Shown: positions 41,205 through 49,975 of the stretch, piece by piece
Numbering within the stretch: position 1 is the first letter of the stretch
Layout: each line of letters starts with the position of its first letter
Assembly (NCBI GenBank): GCA_035296965.1
Contig: DATGZX010000383.1
Location: forward strand, 50,759 to 114,758
Source of the DNA: DATGZX01 sp035296965
GTDB taxonomy: Bacteria > Planctomycetota > Planctomycetia > Gemmatales > Gemmataceae
Direction: 5' to 3'
Length of the DNA: 64,000 bases
The notes under the pieces: model-generated
The model's input: only the letters and a program-made list of their open reading frames with translations
The model's database searches: none
Told to the model about the DNA's origin: nothing
Position numbers and translations under genes: made by a program

Positions 41205-41591
41205 TTATCCTGTCTTCGATGGCTCACTTACGAGCGATTGAAGGCGCGGCCAATCGGCAATCGCTCCCAAGTTGAGTAACAAGATCGGAATTGCGGTTAC
41301 GAGTCCGGCAGGTAGCATCGTGGCGTGGAAGGCGACGATGCCAATGCTGACCGGCAGTTGCAGCAGCCCACCCAGAAACCGCGTGCGCGGAATCAACAAC
41401 AATAAGCCGACCACGACGTGGCTGAAGGCAACTGCCTTCATCAGGCCGCCGTCGCGCATAGCTTGGAGAAGTTGGTCGCCTGCCGAGCCATCGCCGGGGG
41501 GTAACGCAAACAGGTGGAGAAAATAATTGCCTCCGAATACCAGGAGCGGGAGTGCCAGAAGAACTGCCGAGATGATTCTGACGATTTTCAT
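41205..41591 (-). CDS. DoxX-like four-span membrane protein
   Basis: A 128-residue protein with four hydrophobic segments and the layout of DoxX-like small membrane proteins (IISAVLLALPLLVFGGNYFL, GLMKAVAFSHVVVGLLLLIP, LQLPVSIGIVAFHATML). It is convergent with the cytochrome gene. Role unknown; DoxX relatives are linked to quinone or sulfur redox chemistry, but the key residues are not identifiable here. Confidence 0.65.
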   Translation of the reverse strand: MKIVRIISAVLLALPLLVFGGNYFLHLFALPPGDGSAGDQLLQAMRDGGLMKAVAFSHVVVGLLLLIPRTRFLGGLLQLPVSIGIVAFHATMLPAGLVTAIPILLLNLGAIADWPRLQSLVSEPSKTG

Positions 41592-41703
41592 ATGCTTACC
41601 CCGGATCGATGAAGGGCATATCCCAATTGCATTAGGTGGGCTTCATAACCTTCCCAAGCAGTTATGCAAGCGATCGAGGAGAAATGCGCTCAATTTCCGT
41701 TCC

Positions 41704-41988
41704 TTACCAAAGCACTTCCAACCCTGCCGTCTGCCGGATTCGGCGATAGACGGCGAGCACCTGATGGGCGGTCTGCACGGTGGGTTCCAGGGTAATCGAG
41801 ATATGCCGGCCGCCAGTTGATTGCCTGACCTTGAACGGTGGGTCAATTTCTTGTGCAAGTTCGTCACGGACGGCGGCCACAACACGAGCCACAAACCCGT
41901 TATCCACCAGGCCGATCACCTTGAAAAGGTAGGGTCCAGGGAATTCGTGGGTGTTCTCCAGTAGCTCGATGGCCGGAAGATCATCCAT
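41704..41988 (-). CDS. DUF493 (YbeD-like) protein
   Basis: A 94-residue DUF493 protein from ATG 41988, with a strong GAGGAGGTAAGGTA site. The pattern IELLENTHEFPGPYLFKVIG ... VRQSTGGRHISITLEPTVQT ... VLAVYRRIRQTAGLEVLW matches the small ferredoxin-like YbeD family of uncertain function (in E. coli it lies near lipoate genes; no lipoate gene is nearby here). The frame upstream to 42174 is not coding-like. Confidence 0.85.
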   Translation of the reverse strand: MDDLPAIELLENTHEFPGPYLFKVIGLVDNGFVARVVAAVRDELAQEIDPPFKVRQSTGGRHISITLEPTVQTAHQVLAVYRRIRQTAGLEVLW

Positions 41989-42308
41989 TACCTTACCTCC
42001 TCTCACGCCGGATTTGGTTATTCTGGGTGCATCGATTGACGGTAATGCGCAAAATGGGAAACTTGCCGAGTCGATTGTACCGGCAAATTCATAAAAGTTT
42101 CGCCATTTCCTTCGACGCTCCCTCATACTATAATATGACACTTCCCTGGTGTTCCGTTTTGCCGCCAGGAACAACCTCCCGGGGAAGAGGAAGAGCCCCC
42201 TTCCAGGATTTCAACTCTCCACTCGCCCTCGTGTTTGGAGTTCGTTGAGGAAGGCCCCGATCCCGGGGGAGAGGATTCTTTGTCGTTGGTAGGCGGTAGA
42301 CAAGCGGA

Positions 42309-42330
42309 GGCTGGAAAACGGTTTCCAGCC
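42309..42330 (+). promoter_or_regulatory. Perfect 9-bp hairpin in the EF-G paralogue leader
   Basis: GGCTGGAAA ACGG TTTCCAGCC forms a perfect 9-base stem about 65 bases before the start of the EF-G paralogue. It is followed by CGTTTTC, so it could be an attenuator or terminator in the leader. No function is shown. Confidence 0.45.
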
Positions 42331-42395
42331 GGCCGCCGTTTTCATTTTCCGGAGGGGCAGGTTGTGGGGCAGTTGCCGCCAGCCGGCCATTGATC

Positions 42396-44504
42396 ATGCT
42401 CGACAGATTGCGCAATATCGGCATCATCGCTCACGTAGACGCGGGCAAGACCACGCTGACGGAGCGCATCCTCTACTTCGGCGGGTCCAAGCACAAGGCC
42501 GGCGACGTGGATGACGGCAACACCACGACCGACTACGACCCGCTCGAAGCCGAGAAGGGCATCACCATCCAGAGTGCCGCCGTGAGCGTCGACTGGAACG
42601 ATATGCAGATTACGCTGATCGATACGCCCGGCCACGTCGACTTCACGGCAGAGGTCGAACGCAGCCTGCGCGTGCTCGATGGCGCGGTGGGCGTGTTCTG
42701 CGCCGTGGGCGGCGTCGAAGTGCAGAGCGAGACGGTCTGGCACCAGGCCAACCGCCATCGCGTGCCGCGCATTGCCTTCGTCAACAAGCTGGACCGCACC
42801 GGTGCCGATTTCTACGGCTGCGTCGAGCAGATCCGGCAGAAGTTCAGCGTCGAGCCGGCCGTCTGTGCGATCCCCGCCGGCCAATCGTCCTCCTTCACGG
42901 GCGTGATCGACCTGATCCGCATGCAGATGTGCGCCGAGGATGCCAATGACCCGACGCACATGCGCTTTTCCTGGGTGGACATCCCGGCCGAGTACCACGC
43001 CGAGGCGCAGGTGTGGCGCGAGCACCTCCTCGAAGCCGCTTCGCACGGCTGCGACACGCTCCTGGAGTACATCATCGAAGGCAAGCCCATCAGCGAACCA
43101 ATGCTCCACAAGGCCTTGCGCCAGGGTGCATTGACAGGCAAGATCGTGCCGGTCCTCTGTGGGTCGGCGAAAGAATATCACGGCGTGCGCATGCTGCTTG
43201 ACGCAGTGACGGCCTACCTGCCTTCACCCAAGGATCGACCGCCGGTGGAGGGCATCGTACCGAAAACCAAGGAACGCAAGGAACGCGGCCCCGATGCCAG
43301 CGAACCGTTCGCGGCGCTGGCCTTCAAGACGCTCAGCGAGCAGCACGGCGACCTGGTGTTTCTGCGCATCTACTCGGGCGAGCTTACGCCCGGCATGACC
43401 GTGATGAATACGGTCGTCGGCAAAACGGAGCGCATCAGCCACATTTATCGCCTGATGGGCGCGCGCCGCGATCGACTCGAGGTGGCCGGGCCTGGAGAAA
43501 TCGTCGCGGTCATGGGCCTGCGGCAAACTTACACGGGAAACACGCTCTGCGATCGAGAACAGCCTGTGCTCCTGGAAGAGATCCGCTTCCCCGAGCCCGT
43601 TATTTCGCAGGCAATCGAGCCCGCCAAGAATGTCGATGAGACCAAGCTTGCCGACGCTCTCGGCAAAATGGTGCGCGACGACCCGACTTTGAAGACACGC
43701 GTCGATCCGGAGACCAACCAGCTCATTCTGAGCGGCATGGGTGAGCTGCATTTGGAGGTCGCGATTCACAAACTGATGCGCGACCACAAGGTCCAGGTGA
43801 CGCCAGGCAAGCCCATGGTTTCTTACCGGCAGACGCTGGCGAAAACGGTCCAGTTCGAGTACCGCTACATCAAGCAGTCGGGTGGCCGCGGCAAATACGC
43901 CGTCATTGAAATGATCTTCGAGCGCCTCAGCAAGGATCAGCTCGACGAGTGGACGACCTATCAGGAAGAGCACGAAGAGAAGCCCGATCCGAACGGGCTC
44001 TATTTCGTCGACCAGATCGTCAGCGGAGCGGTGCCGGGGGAATACATTCCGTCCGTCGAGTACGGCTTCCGACAGGCGTGCAAGAAGGGAGCCAAGTATG
44101 GTTTCCCCTGCGTCGACATCCAGGCCACGCTTGTGGACGGCAAATCACACGATGTTGATAGCTCACAACAGGCATTCGAATCGTGCGCCGTGGAATGCTT
44201 CCGCGAAGCGCAGCTCCGCGCGGGGCTGGTTCTTCTGGAGCCGATCATGAACGTCGTGGTCAATGCTCCGGGGCAGTACCTCGGCGACCTGACGCGCGAC
44301 GTAAGCCGGCGCCGCGGCGAGATTCTCGACTCCATGCTCGACAAGGGCCGCTGCCAGCTCCACGCGTACGTGCCGTTGGCCGAGCTGTTCGGTTACACTA
44401 GCGAGCTGCGCAACTTCACGAGCGGCACTGCCTCGTTCACAATGGAGCCCAGCCATTACGCTCCGGTCAAGGAAGAGTTGGCCGATTTGCGCGAAGCGAG
44501 TTGA
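42396..44504 (+). CDS. fusA: Elongation factor G paralogue
   Basis: About 702 residues from ATG 42396. A full EF-G: GTPase domain (NIGIIAHVDAGKTTLTERIL, GITIQSAAVSVDW, DTPGHVDF, VNKLDR), domain II, domain III (GELHLEVAIHKLMRD), domain IV (GGRGKYAVIEMIFERLSKDQ) and domain V (NVVVNAPGQYLGDLTRDVSR). It translocates tRNAs on the ribosome or helps recycle it. The absence of rpsL, rpsG and tuf nearby suggests this is a secondary EF-G (EF-G2 type); planctomycetes commonly have more than one. The gene symbol is therefore provisional. Confidence 0.9.
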   Translation: MLDRLRNIGIIAHVDAGKTTLTERILYFGGSKHKAGDVDDGNTTTDYDPLEAEKGITIQSAAVSVDWNDMQITLIDTPGHVDFTAEVERSLRVLDGAVGVFCAVGGVEVQSETVWHQANRHRVPRIAFVNKLDRTGADFYGCVEQIRQKFSVEPAVCAIPAGQSSSFTGVIDLIRMQMCAEDANDPTHMRFSWVDIPAEYHAEAQVWREHLLEAASHGCDTLLEYIIEGKPISEPMLHKALRQGALTGKIVPVLCGSAKEYHGVRMLLDAVTAYLPSPKDRPPVEGIVPKTKERKERGPDASEPFAALAFKTLSEQHGDLVFLRIYSGELTPGMTVMNTVVGKTERISHIYRLMGARRDRLEVAGPGEIVAVMGLRQTYTGNTLCDREQPVLLEEIRFPEPVISQAIEPAKNVDETKLADALGKMVRDDPTLKTRVDPETNQLILSGMGELHLEVAIHKLMRDHKVQVTPGKPMVSYRQTLAKTVQFEYRYIKQSGGRGKYAVIEMIFERLSKDQLDEWTTYQEEHEEKPDPNGLYFVDQIVSGAVPGEYIPSVEYGFRQACKKGAKYGFPCVDIQATLVDGKSHDVDSSQQAFESCAVECFREAQLRAGLVLLEPIMNVVVNAPGQYLGDLTRDVSRRRGEILDSMLDKGRCQLHAYVPLAELFGYTSELRNFTSGTASFTMEPSHYAPVKEELADLREAS

Positions 44505-44506
44505 GC

Positions 44507-44597
44507 TTGGCTTGGATCGTTATAGGCCAAGCGTTAGCTTGGCGCACTTCCATAGATCTTGGATCGGTGTGGGCCAAGCTAGTAGCTTGGCCCACAT
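44507..44597. repeat. Tandem GCCAAGC palindromes after the EF-G paralogue
   Basis: Two hairpins follow the stop: GCCAAGC GTTA GCTTGGC (44526-44543) and a perfect 12-base stem GTGGGCCAAGCT AGT AGCTTGGCCCAC (44569-44595) followed by ATTTTG, terminator-like. A related palindrome lies at 45465-45490 on the other side of the two-gene cassette. Confidence 0.7.
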
Positions 44598-44651
44598 TTT
44601 GTGCGAAGGAATTGACGGTACAGGTAAGCAGGTTTTGCAAAGCGAGCATTG

Positions 44652-45008
44652 ATGGCAGCGCCGGTGAATGTTGGACTTCAGATTCAGCTTTGGCTGAACC
44701 TTGGAGGCGAGGGTGAGAGGCCAAATTGCATCAACCAGCAACCTCCCTGGGTTGATCTGTCCAATATCATTTCAAGAAATGGGCAACCGTTGCGGTCACT
44801 GACAAGTGCGGGAGTGCCGGCGCTTTTTTGCGACAATACGTCGCTGGTTTTTCCCGATTCGATAGTAGATACTGTAATCACCAATGGCGTTCCTATAGAC
44901 CGAGCGACCTGGTTGGGACCGGGGGTCTCCTCCCAGGAAATTAAACGTGTCCTAAAGTCTGGCGGCCCTTGGTACGATAATGGGATACTCGTATATCAGA
45001 AGCCATAA
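44652..45008 (+). CDS. Small methyltransferase-like protein, possible toxin of a two-gene cassette
   Basis: A 118-residue protein from ATG 44652. The order of segments resembles a minimal class I methyltransferase: IQLWLNLGGEGERPNCINQQ (glycine-rich motif I then acceptor-strand end), ALFCDNTSLVFPDSIVDTVI (motif like PF-DNSFD-x-V) and SSQEIKRVLKSGG (the RVLKPGG-like motif). Helices between are shortened, so catalysis is doubtful. The composition is more AT-rich than neighbours. It precedes a thioredoxin-like small protein by two bases. A polymorphic-toxin domain plus partner is a guess. Confidence 0.5.
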   Translation: MAAPVNVGLQIQLWLNLGGEGERPNCINQQPPWVDLSNIISRNGQPLRSLTSAGVPALFCDNTSLVFPDSIVDTVITNGVPIDRATWLGPGVSSQEIKRVLKSGGPWYDNGILVYQKP

Positions 45009-45010
45009 AC

Positions 45011-45433
45011 ATGTTTCACGAGCTTCTAGACAACCCGAAAGGCAACGAACCGGGACCGTTGCAATCAAACGCGCACAGGCTCTTCCCATCAGTAGTCAAG
45101 AAAAGTCACTTTGAACGACGGCTGCCCAGTGACCCCGTTCCCAGCGATGGAAAATACATCATACTCGGAATCGCAACCTATTCACCCGAGGAATTGCAGC
45201 TTCTTGATGACGTGGAGGCTGCTCATCAGCATTGGGATAAGGCGTCCAAGGTCGTCGTTTTTGATGTCATGGAATGCAGGGACATGAACGACATGAGGGG
45301 GTACGTGCCGCCTTTAGGGGTGGTGGTCCAAACACCTGTCGTAGCCTTCTGGGACGGTGGAAAACTGGTTGAGTCACAGACTGGATTGCGCATGACGCGC
45401 GAGCTTCTTCAGAATCGCGGGCTTCTTCGATAG
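45011..45433 (+). CDS. Small thioredoxin-fold-like protein, partner of the 44652 gene
   Basis: A 140-residue protein whose C-terminal half reads like a thioredoxin-type strand-helix order: SKVVVFDVMECRDMNDMRGY, QTPVVAFWDGGKLVESQTGL. Single cysteines only; no CxxC is present, so redox activity is unlikely. It starts two bases after the previous stop, so the two genes are one transcript. It could be the immunity or accessory component; unsupported beyond layout. Confidence 0.5.
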   Translation: MFHELLDNPKGNEPGPLQSNAHRLFPSVVKKSHFERRLPSDPVPSDGKYIILGIATYSPEELQLLDDVEAAHQHWDKASKVVVFDVMECRDMNDMRGYVPPLGVVVQTPVVAFWDGGKLVESQTGLRMTRELLQNRGLLR

Positions 45434-45464
45434 CCACCGCCGCCCTTAACTGGACGGAGATCTT

Positions 45465-45490
45465 GTGGCCCAAGCTAAAGCTTGGGCTAC
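45465..45490. repeat. GGCCCAAGCT palindrome after the two-gene cassette
   Basis: GTGGCCCAAGCT and AGCTTGGGCTAC form a 12-base stem with one mismatch and a 2-base loop. It resembles the 44569-44595 palindrome, so the cassette is bracketed by related repeats. Confidence 0.6.
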
Positions 45491-45516
45491 CTAATCTGGC
45501 AAGCCACCAACCGGCG

Positions 45517-46335
45517 TCATTTCTTCTTCGGCTCCTCCGGGGGCAGTTCCATGTCCTTGGCGGTGATGGAAATCGGCGCGCCTTTCTCCGGCACCTCGAT
45601 ATGGGCCGTCCAGAGAATGCCATTCACGACGACCTGGCGAAAAGGCTTTTCGCCCAAATTATCGTGGAAATGGCCGCCGACGAAGCCGAACGAGCGGCCG
45701 CCGTCCGAGTTAGGCCGTTCGTATACCCAGCCAATCGGATACTCCGTGCCTTTGATCACCGTGGTCATCACGGCTTTGGCTTCCGGCAGGAAGCGAAGCT
45801 TGAAATAGTATTCTTCGCGCAGGTCGAAATCCTTCCAACCGCGGCAGATCGGATGCGTGGGATCGGCCTGGTGCAGCTTGGAAGTTTGTATCAGGTATTG
45901 CGAAAAGCCGTCGCGTTCGGCATTGAACCAGGCGCCCATCGTGTGCAGCCACTCCTCGCCTTCCGGCGTTTCCGCGCCGGTGCCCCAATGAATCGCGGTG
46001 ATGCCCACGCCCTTTTTCAGCATCTCTTCCGCCTGCCGGCGTTGCGGTCCGCGGAAGAGCACCGTCCCACCCAGGCGCGTATGCAGGACGAGCGCATTCA
46101 CATCTTTGAGGACTTGCGGGTCGCTCGGCCAGCCGTTGGAGACGACGGTCTCAACCCCATCGGTCTCGCGCAAGCATTTTGCCAAAAGGTCGCAGTCGCT
46201 GATGTAGGTGTGCGTGTTGCGAGCATGGTCGAGGTCTTTGCCGATCAGCAGGATTTTGGTTTTCTTGTCGGCCGCTAGAAGTGCGCTGGACGCGAGGAAC
46301 CAGGCGGCGAGCGTCAAAAGTAGATTGCGAGGCAT
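45517..46335 (-). CDS. Secreted ThuA-domain protein
   Basis: A 272-residue protein with a signal peptide (NLLLTLAAWFLASSALLAAD) and a ThuA-like (trehalose utilisation A) domain: ILLIGKDLDHARNTHTYISD, LVLHTRLGGTVLFRGPQRRQ, GVGITAIHWGTGAETPEGEE and SFGFVGGHFHDNLGEKPFRQ. ThuA-fold proteins are flavodoxin-like and common in planctomycetes in sugar or heme-related contexts; the substrate is unknown. The ATG has a GGGAGAAG site. The tail is Pro/Lys-rich. Confidence 0.85.
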   Translation of the reverse strand: MPRNLLLTLAAWFLASSALLAADKKTKILLIGKDLDHARNTHTYISDCDLLAKCLRETDGVETVVSNGWPSDPQVLKDVNALVLHTRLGGTVLFRGPQRRQAEEMLKKGVGITAIHWGTGAETPEGEEWLHTMGAWFNAERDGFSQYLIQTSKLHQADPTHPICRGWKDFDLREEYYFKLRFLPEAKAVMTTVIKGTEYPIGWVYERPNSDGGRSFGFVGGHFHDNLGEKPFRQVVVNGILWTAHIEVPEKGAPISITAKDMELPPEEPKKK

Positions 46336-46639
46336 GTCCGCTTCTCCCGAAGGTAGGATTTTGCATCAGGTCTTGCCCAGCCGGACGCCCTCAAAGGGTG
46401 TCTGTGTCTAGGCCATTGGGCGAGGTTACTTTCTCGGCGGCGCAATTTCAACGATTTTCCAATTCGCTTTGCAATCGCGCCGGGCGCAGGAATGCAGCCC
46501 CGCCACAGCTTACACCTGGCCGCTGCCTTGAAGCCACGCACTCTTGCATTGGGGAGCACTTTTCGTACTGTGTCCGTCTGGGGAAAAGTCGGTCTAGCAA
46601 CTTCTGCACATGACGTTTCGTTGCTACAGGAGTAATGCC

Positions 46640-47170
46640 ATGCGTTATGCACTGCTGATCGTTGTTGTAACTTGTGGATGGACAGGCCGCACGGCCCTGC
46701 TCGCTGCCGAGCCGACCCCGGAATCGCGCAGCCGGGAAGCCCTGGTACAGCCCAGCGCGGCCGACGATGGCCAGAAGAGCGATTCCAAGGGAGATGAGAA
46801 GAGCGGCGACAAAAAGGATAAGGAGAAGAAGGTGATCACTACGAAATCGGGCCTGAAATACGAGGAGCTCAAGGAGGGAACCGGCGAGGAGGCCAAGGCC
46901 GGCCAAACCGTCGAGGTGCATTACACTGGTTGGCTGACGGACGGCAAGAAATTCGACAGCAGCGTTGATCGGAACAGACCTTTTAGCTTCAAACTGGGCG
47001 CCGGTAAGGTCATCAAGGGTTGGGACGAAGGCATCGCCGGCATCAAGGTAGGCGGCAAGCGAAAGCTCTGGATCCCCGCGGATTTGGCCTATGGCAAAAG
47101 AGGATACCCCGGTGCGATTCCGCCCGACGCCGAACTGATCTTCGAGGTGGAGCTGCTCCGCATCCGCTAA
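46640..47170 (+). CDS. Secreted FKBP-type peptidyl-prolyl isomerase
   Basis: About 176 residues from ATG 46640 (AGGAG site). A signal peptide (RYALLIVVVTCGWTGRTALL) and a charged linker (KSDSKGDEKSGDKKDKEKK) precede an FKBP domain: TVEVHYTGWLTDGKKFDSSV, PFSFKLGAGKVIKGWDEGIA and GGKRKLWIPADLAYGKRG, which contain the aromatic active-site residues (Tyr, Phe-Asp, Trp, Tyr). It helps fold exported proteins by proline isomerisation. The long charged linker is a little unusual. Confidence 0.92.
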   Translation: MRYALLIVVVTCGWTGRTALLAAEPTPESRSREALVQPSAADDGQKSDSKGDEKSGDKKDKEKKVITTKSGLKYEELKEGTGEEAKAGQTVEVHYTGWLTDGKKFDSSVDRNRPFSFKLGAGKVIKGWDEGIAGIKVGGKRKLWIPADLAYGKRGYPGAIPPDAELIFEVELLRIR

Positions 47171-47658
47171 GAAAATCTTCCGCGCGAAAAGAAGGATAGG
47201 TTTCATCGAGCGGACAAGGACTCGCGGCACCTGTCCTGTGCATGCGGCGCGTCGCATGACTCAGGCCGTACCCGAAATCTGCAAATCTTCTCGCGTAAAT
47301 CGCGGAATATGCTGCCAAACGAGGGCAGAATACTTTGCGGCCACAAGAACGCGGCGCGAGCGCCGGTGCACTGGGGGCGCCTCCCGTTTTGCGCGACTGG
47401 CGCGCCGCTTTAAATCGCTCCACTCACCGTATTCGTGTGCACTTCTCCCAACCGTTGCAGGCTGTCCGTCATGGGTGAAAAAGCGTATTTTCTCAGCCGC
47501 CCTTGGCCATTGCCGCGTTGACATGCTATGCGCGCAAACGTAGACTTCCCGAGGTTCTTGAGCGCTTCCCGGACCGACGGGGCAGAATTTTCCAGTGCTC
47601 GGTGGCACAGGCCCTACGACCCTTAAAGTCGCTACTTCTGGCACAATAGGTTGTTTTC
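47171..47658. other. Intergenic, no gene recognised
   Basis: The 488 bases between the FKBP gene and the esterase hold several medium-length frames on both strands that lack ribosome sites and family motifs. Nothing else structured was noticed. Confidence 0.45.
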
Positions 47659-48372
47659 ATGCCGTTCACCGACATTTCCTGGCGTCTATTTCGACCCGAA
47701 GAGGGCTTCTATACTTCCGAGGTCCAGACCCCGGAGCGGCTGCCGATTCGGACGTTCCTGCCGACAGGCTACGAGCCGAATTATGCCTATCCCTTGCTGG
47801 TCTTCTTTCATGGCCACGGCGGCAATGAGGAGCAAATCCTGCGGCTAGCGCCACGGCTGAGCCGGCGGAACTTCATTTGCATCGGTTTGCGCGGCACGCA
47901 GATGCTGGGCCAGCGTGCGGACGGTACGCAGGCATACACCTGGGGCAGCGATGGCAAGTTCGATGCTGCCACGGAAGATTACCTGTTCCGCGCCATCGAA
48001 CAGACTCGGCGAAACTATCACGTGCATTCCGAACGCATTTACCTGGCAGGTTTCTGCGAAGGTGCGACTCTCGCCTTTCGCGTGGGATTGACCTTCCCCA
48101 ATCGGTTTGCCGGCGTGATCTCGTTGAATGGCACGCTTCCTCCCAGCGGCACCCTTTTCCTCCGCTTGCCTGAAGTGCGCGCCCTCAACGTCTTCATCGG
48201 CCACGGCATTGCCAACGCCGTGGTTCCGCTGGCTTCCGCGCGCAACGATTTCCGCCTTCTGTATACAGCGGGCCTGCCCGTATCCATGCACACGTACCCT
48301 TCGACCCACCGGTTGCACCCGAACATGCTCCGCGATACGAATCGCTGGATCATTGACCGGTGCAATCGCTAA
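47659..48372 (+). CDS. Alpha/beta hydrolase with cysteine nucleophile (phospholipase/carboxylesterase-like)
   Basis: A 237-residue cytoplasmic-looking alpha/beta hydrolase. LLVFFHGHGGNEEQIL gives the oxyanion region; IYLAGFCEGATLAFRVGLTF holds the nucleophile elbow as GFCEG, with Cys in place of Ser, as in dienelactone hydrolases. FIGHGIANAVVPL stands where HGxxDxxVP is usual, with Asn instead of the catalytic Asp; THRLHPNML contains a candidate His. Loss of the Asp casts doubt on normal activity. The gene ends at the start of a cloverleaf-like repeat. Confidence 0.75.
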   Translation: MPFTDISWRLFRPEEGFYTSEVQTPERLPIRTFLPTGYEPNYAYPLLVFFHGHGGNEEQILRLAPRLSRRNFICIGLRGTQMLGQRADGTQAYTWGSDGKFDAATEDYLFRAIEQTRRNYHVHSERIYLAGFCEGATLAFRVGLTFPNRFAGVISLNGTLPPSGTLFLRLPEVRALNVFIGHGIANAVVPLASARNDFRLLYTAGLPVSMHTYPSTHRLHPNMLRDTNRWIIDRCNR

Positions 48373-48373
48373 G

Positions 48374-48473
48374 TGACCGTGCGGAATTCGGCAGTAGGTC
48401 AGGTTTCCAACCTGACCGGACAGATTCGGAAATCTGTCCTACGCCGCTGCCGAATCAAGCACGGTGATATAGA
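48374..48473 (+). repeat. About 100-bp structured repeat after a stop codon, copy 2
   Basis: This copy follows the esterase stop and shows the same outer stem (ACCGTGCGGAATTCGGCAG pairing with CTGCCGAATCAAGCACGGT) and inner hairpins (AGGTCAGGTTTCCAACCTGA and GACAGATTCGGAAATCTGTC). It differs from copies 1 and 3 at only a few positions. Confidence 0.8.
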
Positions 48474-48496
48474 CCTGTCGAGGCGGGCCCTGCGGA

Positions 48497-49834
48497 TCAC
48501 AGGATAAACTTGCTCAAGTCTTCCTTTTCCAGGATCGACATGATCCGGTCGCGGACGTAGCCGCCGTCAACGACGATATGCTTGTTCTTCAGATCGGGTC
48601 CCTCATAACTTACGTCTTCCACGACGCGTTCGAGGATCGTGTGCAGCCGGCGCGCGCCGATATTCTGGGTCGTGCGGTTCACTTCGAACGCGATGTCAGC
48701 CAACGCTTCGATACCGTCCTGCGTGAATTCCAATTTCAGGCCTTCGGTCGCCAATAGCTGAGCGTATTGCTTGGTGAGAGCGTGCTTGGGCTCGGTCAAG
48801 ATCCGCAGAAAATCCTCGCGTTTCAGATCGGTCAGCTCGACACGGATGGGGAAGCGGCCCTGCAGCTCCGGCATCAAGTCGGACGGCTTGGAGAGATGAA
48901 ACGCCCCGGCGGCGATGAACAGGATGAAGTCCGTGCGGACCGCGCCGTAGCGGGTGTTGACCGTCGTCCCTTCCACCACGGGCAAAAGGTCGCGCTGAAC
49001 ACCCTGGCGAGATACGTCCGGACCATGCGTCGATTGCGGGCCGCAGATCTTATCGAGTTCGTCGATGAAGACGATGCCCTGGTTCTCGACGAGCTGGACT
49101 GCCTTTTCCGAGACCACCTGCCGGTCGATCAGGGCCTCGGTCTCCTGCTCCAGCAGGATGCGGCGCGCTTCGCGGATGGGAAGCTGGCGTTGTTGCGCCT
49201 GCTTGGGCATGATCCGCTCGAACATGTTTTGAAAGTCGACGTCCATCTGCTCCATGCCCAGATTGGAGAAGATCTGGACAGGCACGGCTTTCTGTTCCAC
49301 ATTGAGCTCGACCGGCCGATCTTCCAGTTCTCCAGCGTCCAAGCGGGCGCGCATTTTGTCCCGGGTGCGCTGGTGGCGCTCGTTCTCCTCCGCGTTATCG
49401 GGCTCCCAGTTATTCGATTGGGGCACGAGCAGGTCCAAAAGGCGGTCGTTGACGCGCTCCTTCGCGCGGGTTTCGACCTGAGTCCGCTGCTCCTGCTTGA
49501 CCATGCCAATGGCCATCTCGGTCAGATCGCGAATCATGCTCTCCACGTCGCGGCCGTGGTAGCCGACCTCGGTGTACTTCGTGGCCTCGATTTTGAGGAA
49601 CGGCGCGCCCACGAGCTGCGCCAGCCGCCGGGCGATTTCGGTTTTGCCCACGCCCGTCGGCCCGATCATGATGATGTTCTTGGGCGTGACGTCTTTGCGC
49701 AGCTCATCCGGCAATTGCTGGCGACGCCAGCGGTTGCGAATGGCCACCGCCACCGCGCGCTTGGCGGCATCCTGGCCCACGATGTATCGGTCCAGCTCCT
49801 GGACGATTTGCCGCGGAGTCAATTCCTCAGCCAC
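48497..49834 (-). CDS. hslU: ATP-dependent protease ATPase subunit HslU
   Basis: A 445-residue HslU, the AAA+ unfoldase that feeds proteins into the HslV chamber. Present are Walker A (MIGPTGVGKTEIARRLA), TEVGYHGRDVESMIRDL (pore and nearby region), Walker B (GIVFIDELDKIC), the arginine-finger region (ELQGRFPIRVELTDL) and the C-terminal DLSKFIL that docks into HslV. Start GTG 49834 is chosen over TTG 49849 because GAGGAGA lies about eight bases before it. It follows hslV by 141 bases on the same strand, with a palindrome between. Confidence 0.94.
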   Translation of the reverse strand: MAEELTPRQIVQELDRYIVGQDAAKRAVAVAIRNRWRRQQLPDELRKDVTPKNIIMIGPTGVGKTEIARRLAQLVGAPFLKIEATKYTEVGYHGRDVESMIRDLTEMAIGMVKQEQRTQVETRAKERVNDRLLDLLVPQSNNWEPDNAEENERHQRTRDKMRARLDAGELEDRPVELNVEQKAVPVQIFSNLGMEQMDVDFQNMFERIMPKQAQQRQLPIREARRILLEQETEALIDRQVVSEKAVQLVENQGIVFIDELDKICGPQSTHGPDVSRQGVQRDLLPVVEGTTVNTRYGAVRTDFILFIAAGAFHLSKPSDLMPELQGRFPIRVELTDLKREDFLRILTEPKHALTKQYAQLLATEGLKLEFTQDGIEALADIAFEVNRTTQNIGARRLHTILERVVEDVSYEGPDLKNKHIVVDGGYVRDRIMSILEKEDLSKFIL

Positions 49835-49865
49835 AGCGTATCTCCTCAAAAGTCGAAGTGAGAGA

Positions 49866-49971
49866 GCGTGTTGAAAAAGGGGTCAGACCCCTTGAGTTCT
49901 GCAGAGCCTGGTGCCTCAGAAATGGGCGGAGTGCCTCGATTCTTCAGAGGGTCTGACCCCTTTTTCAACAC
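49866..49971. repeat. Inverted repeat between hslV and hslU
   Basis: GTGTTGAAAAAGGGGTCAGACCCC-type left arm (49866-49889) pairs with the right arm ending TTTTTCAACAC (49949-49971); about 59 bases lie between. The arms resemble those at 4431-4521. Being inside an operon, it may weaken hslU transcription or stabilise the hslV transcript end. Confidence 0.75.
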
Positions 49972-49975
49972 CATC

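Noticed and set aside
44652..45433. Prophage or plasmid genes
   Set aside because: No phage or plasmid hallmark is present; only composition and palindromes set it apart.
47261..47644. Minus-strand 127-codon frame in the gap before the esterase
   Set aside because: No ribosome site, no recognised family, composition like other spurious frames.
48767..49861. Plus-strand frame opposite hslU (364 codons)
   Set aside because: Antisense to a clear hslU; no motif.
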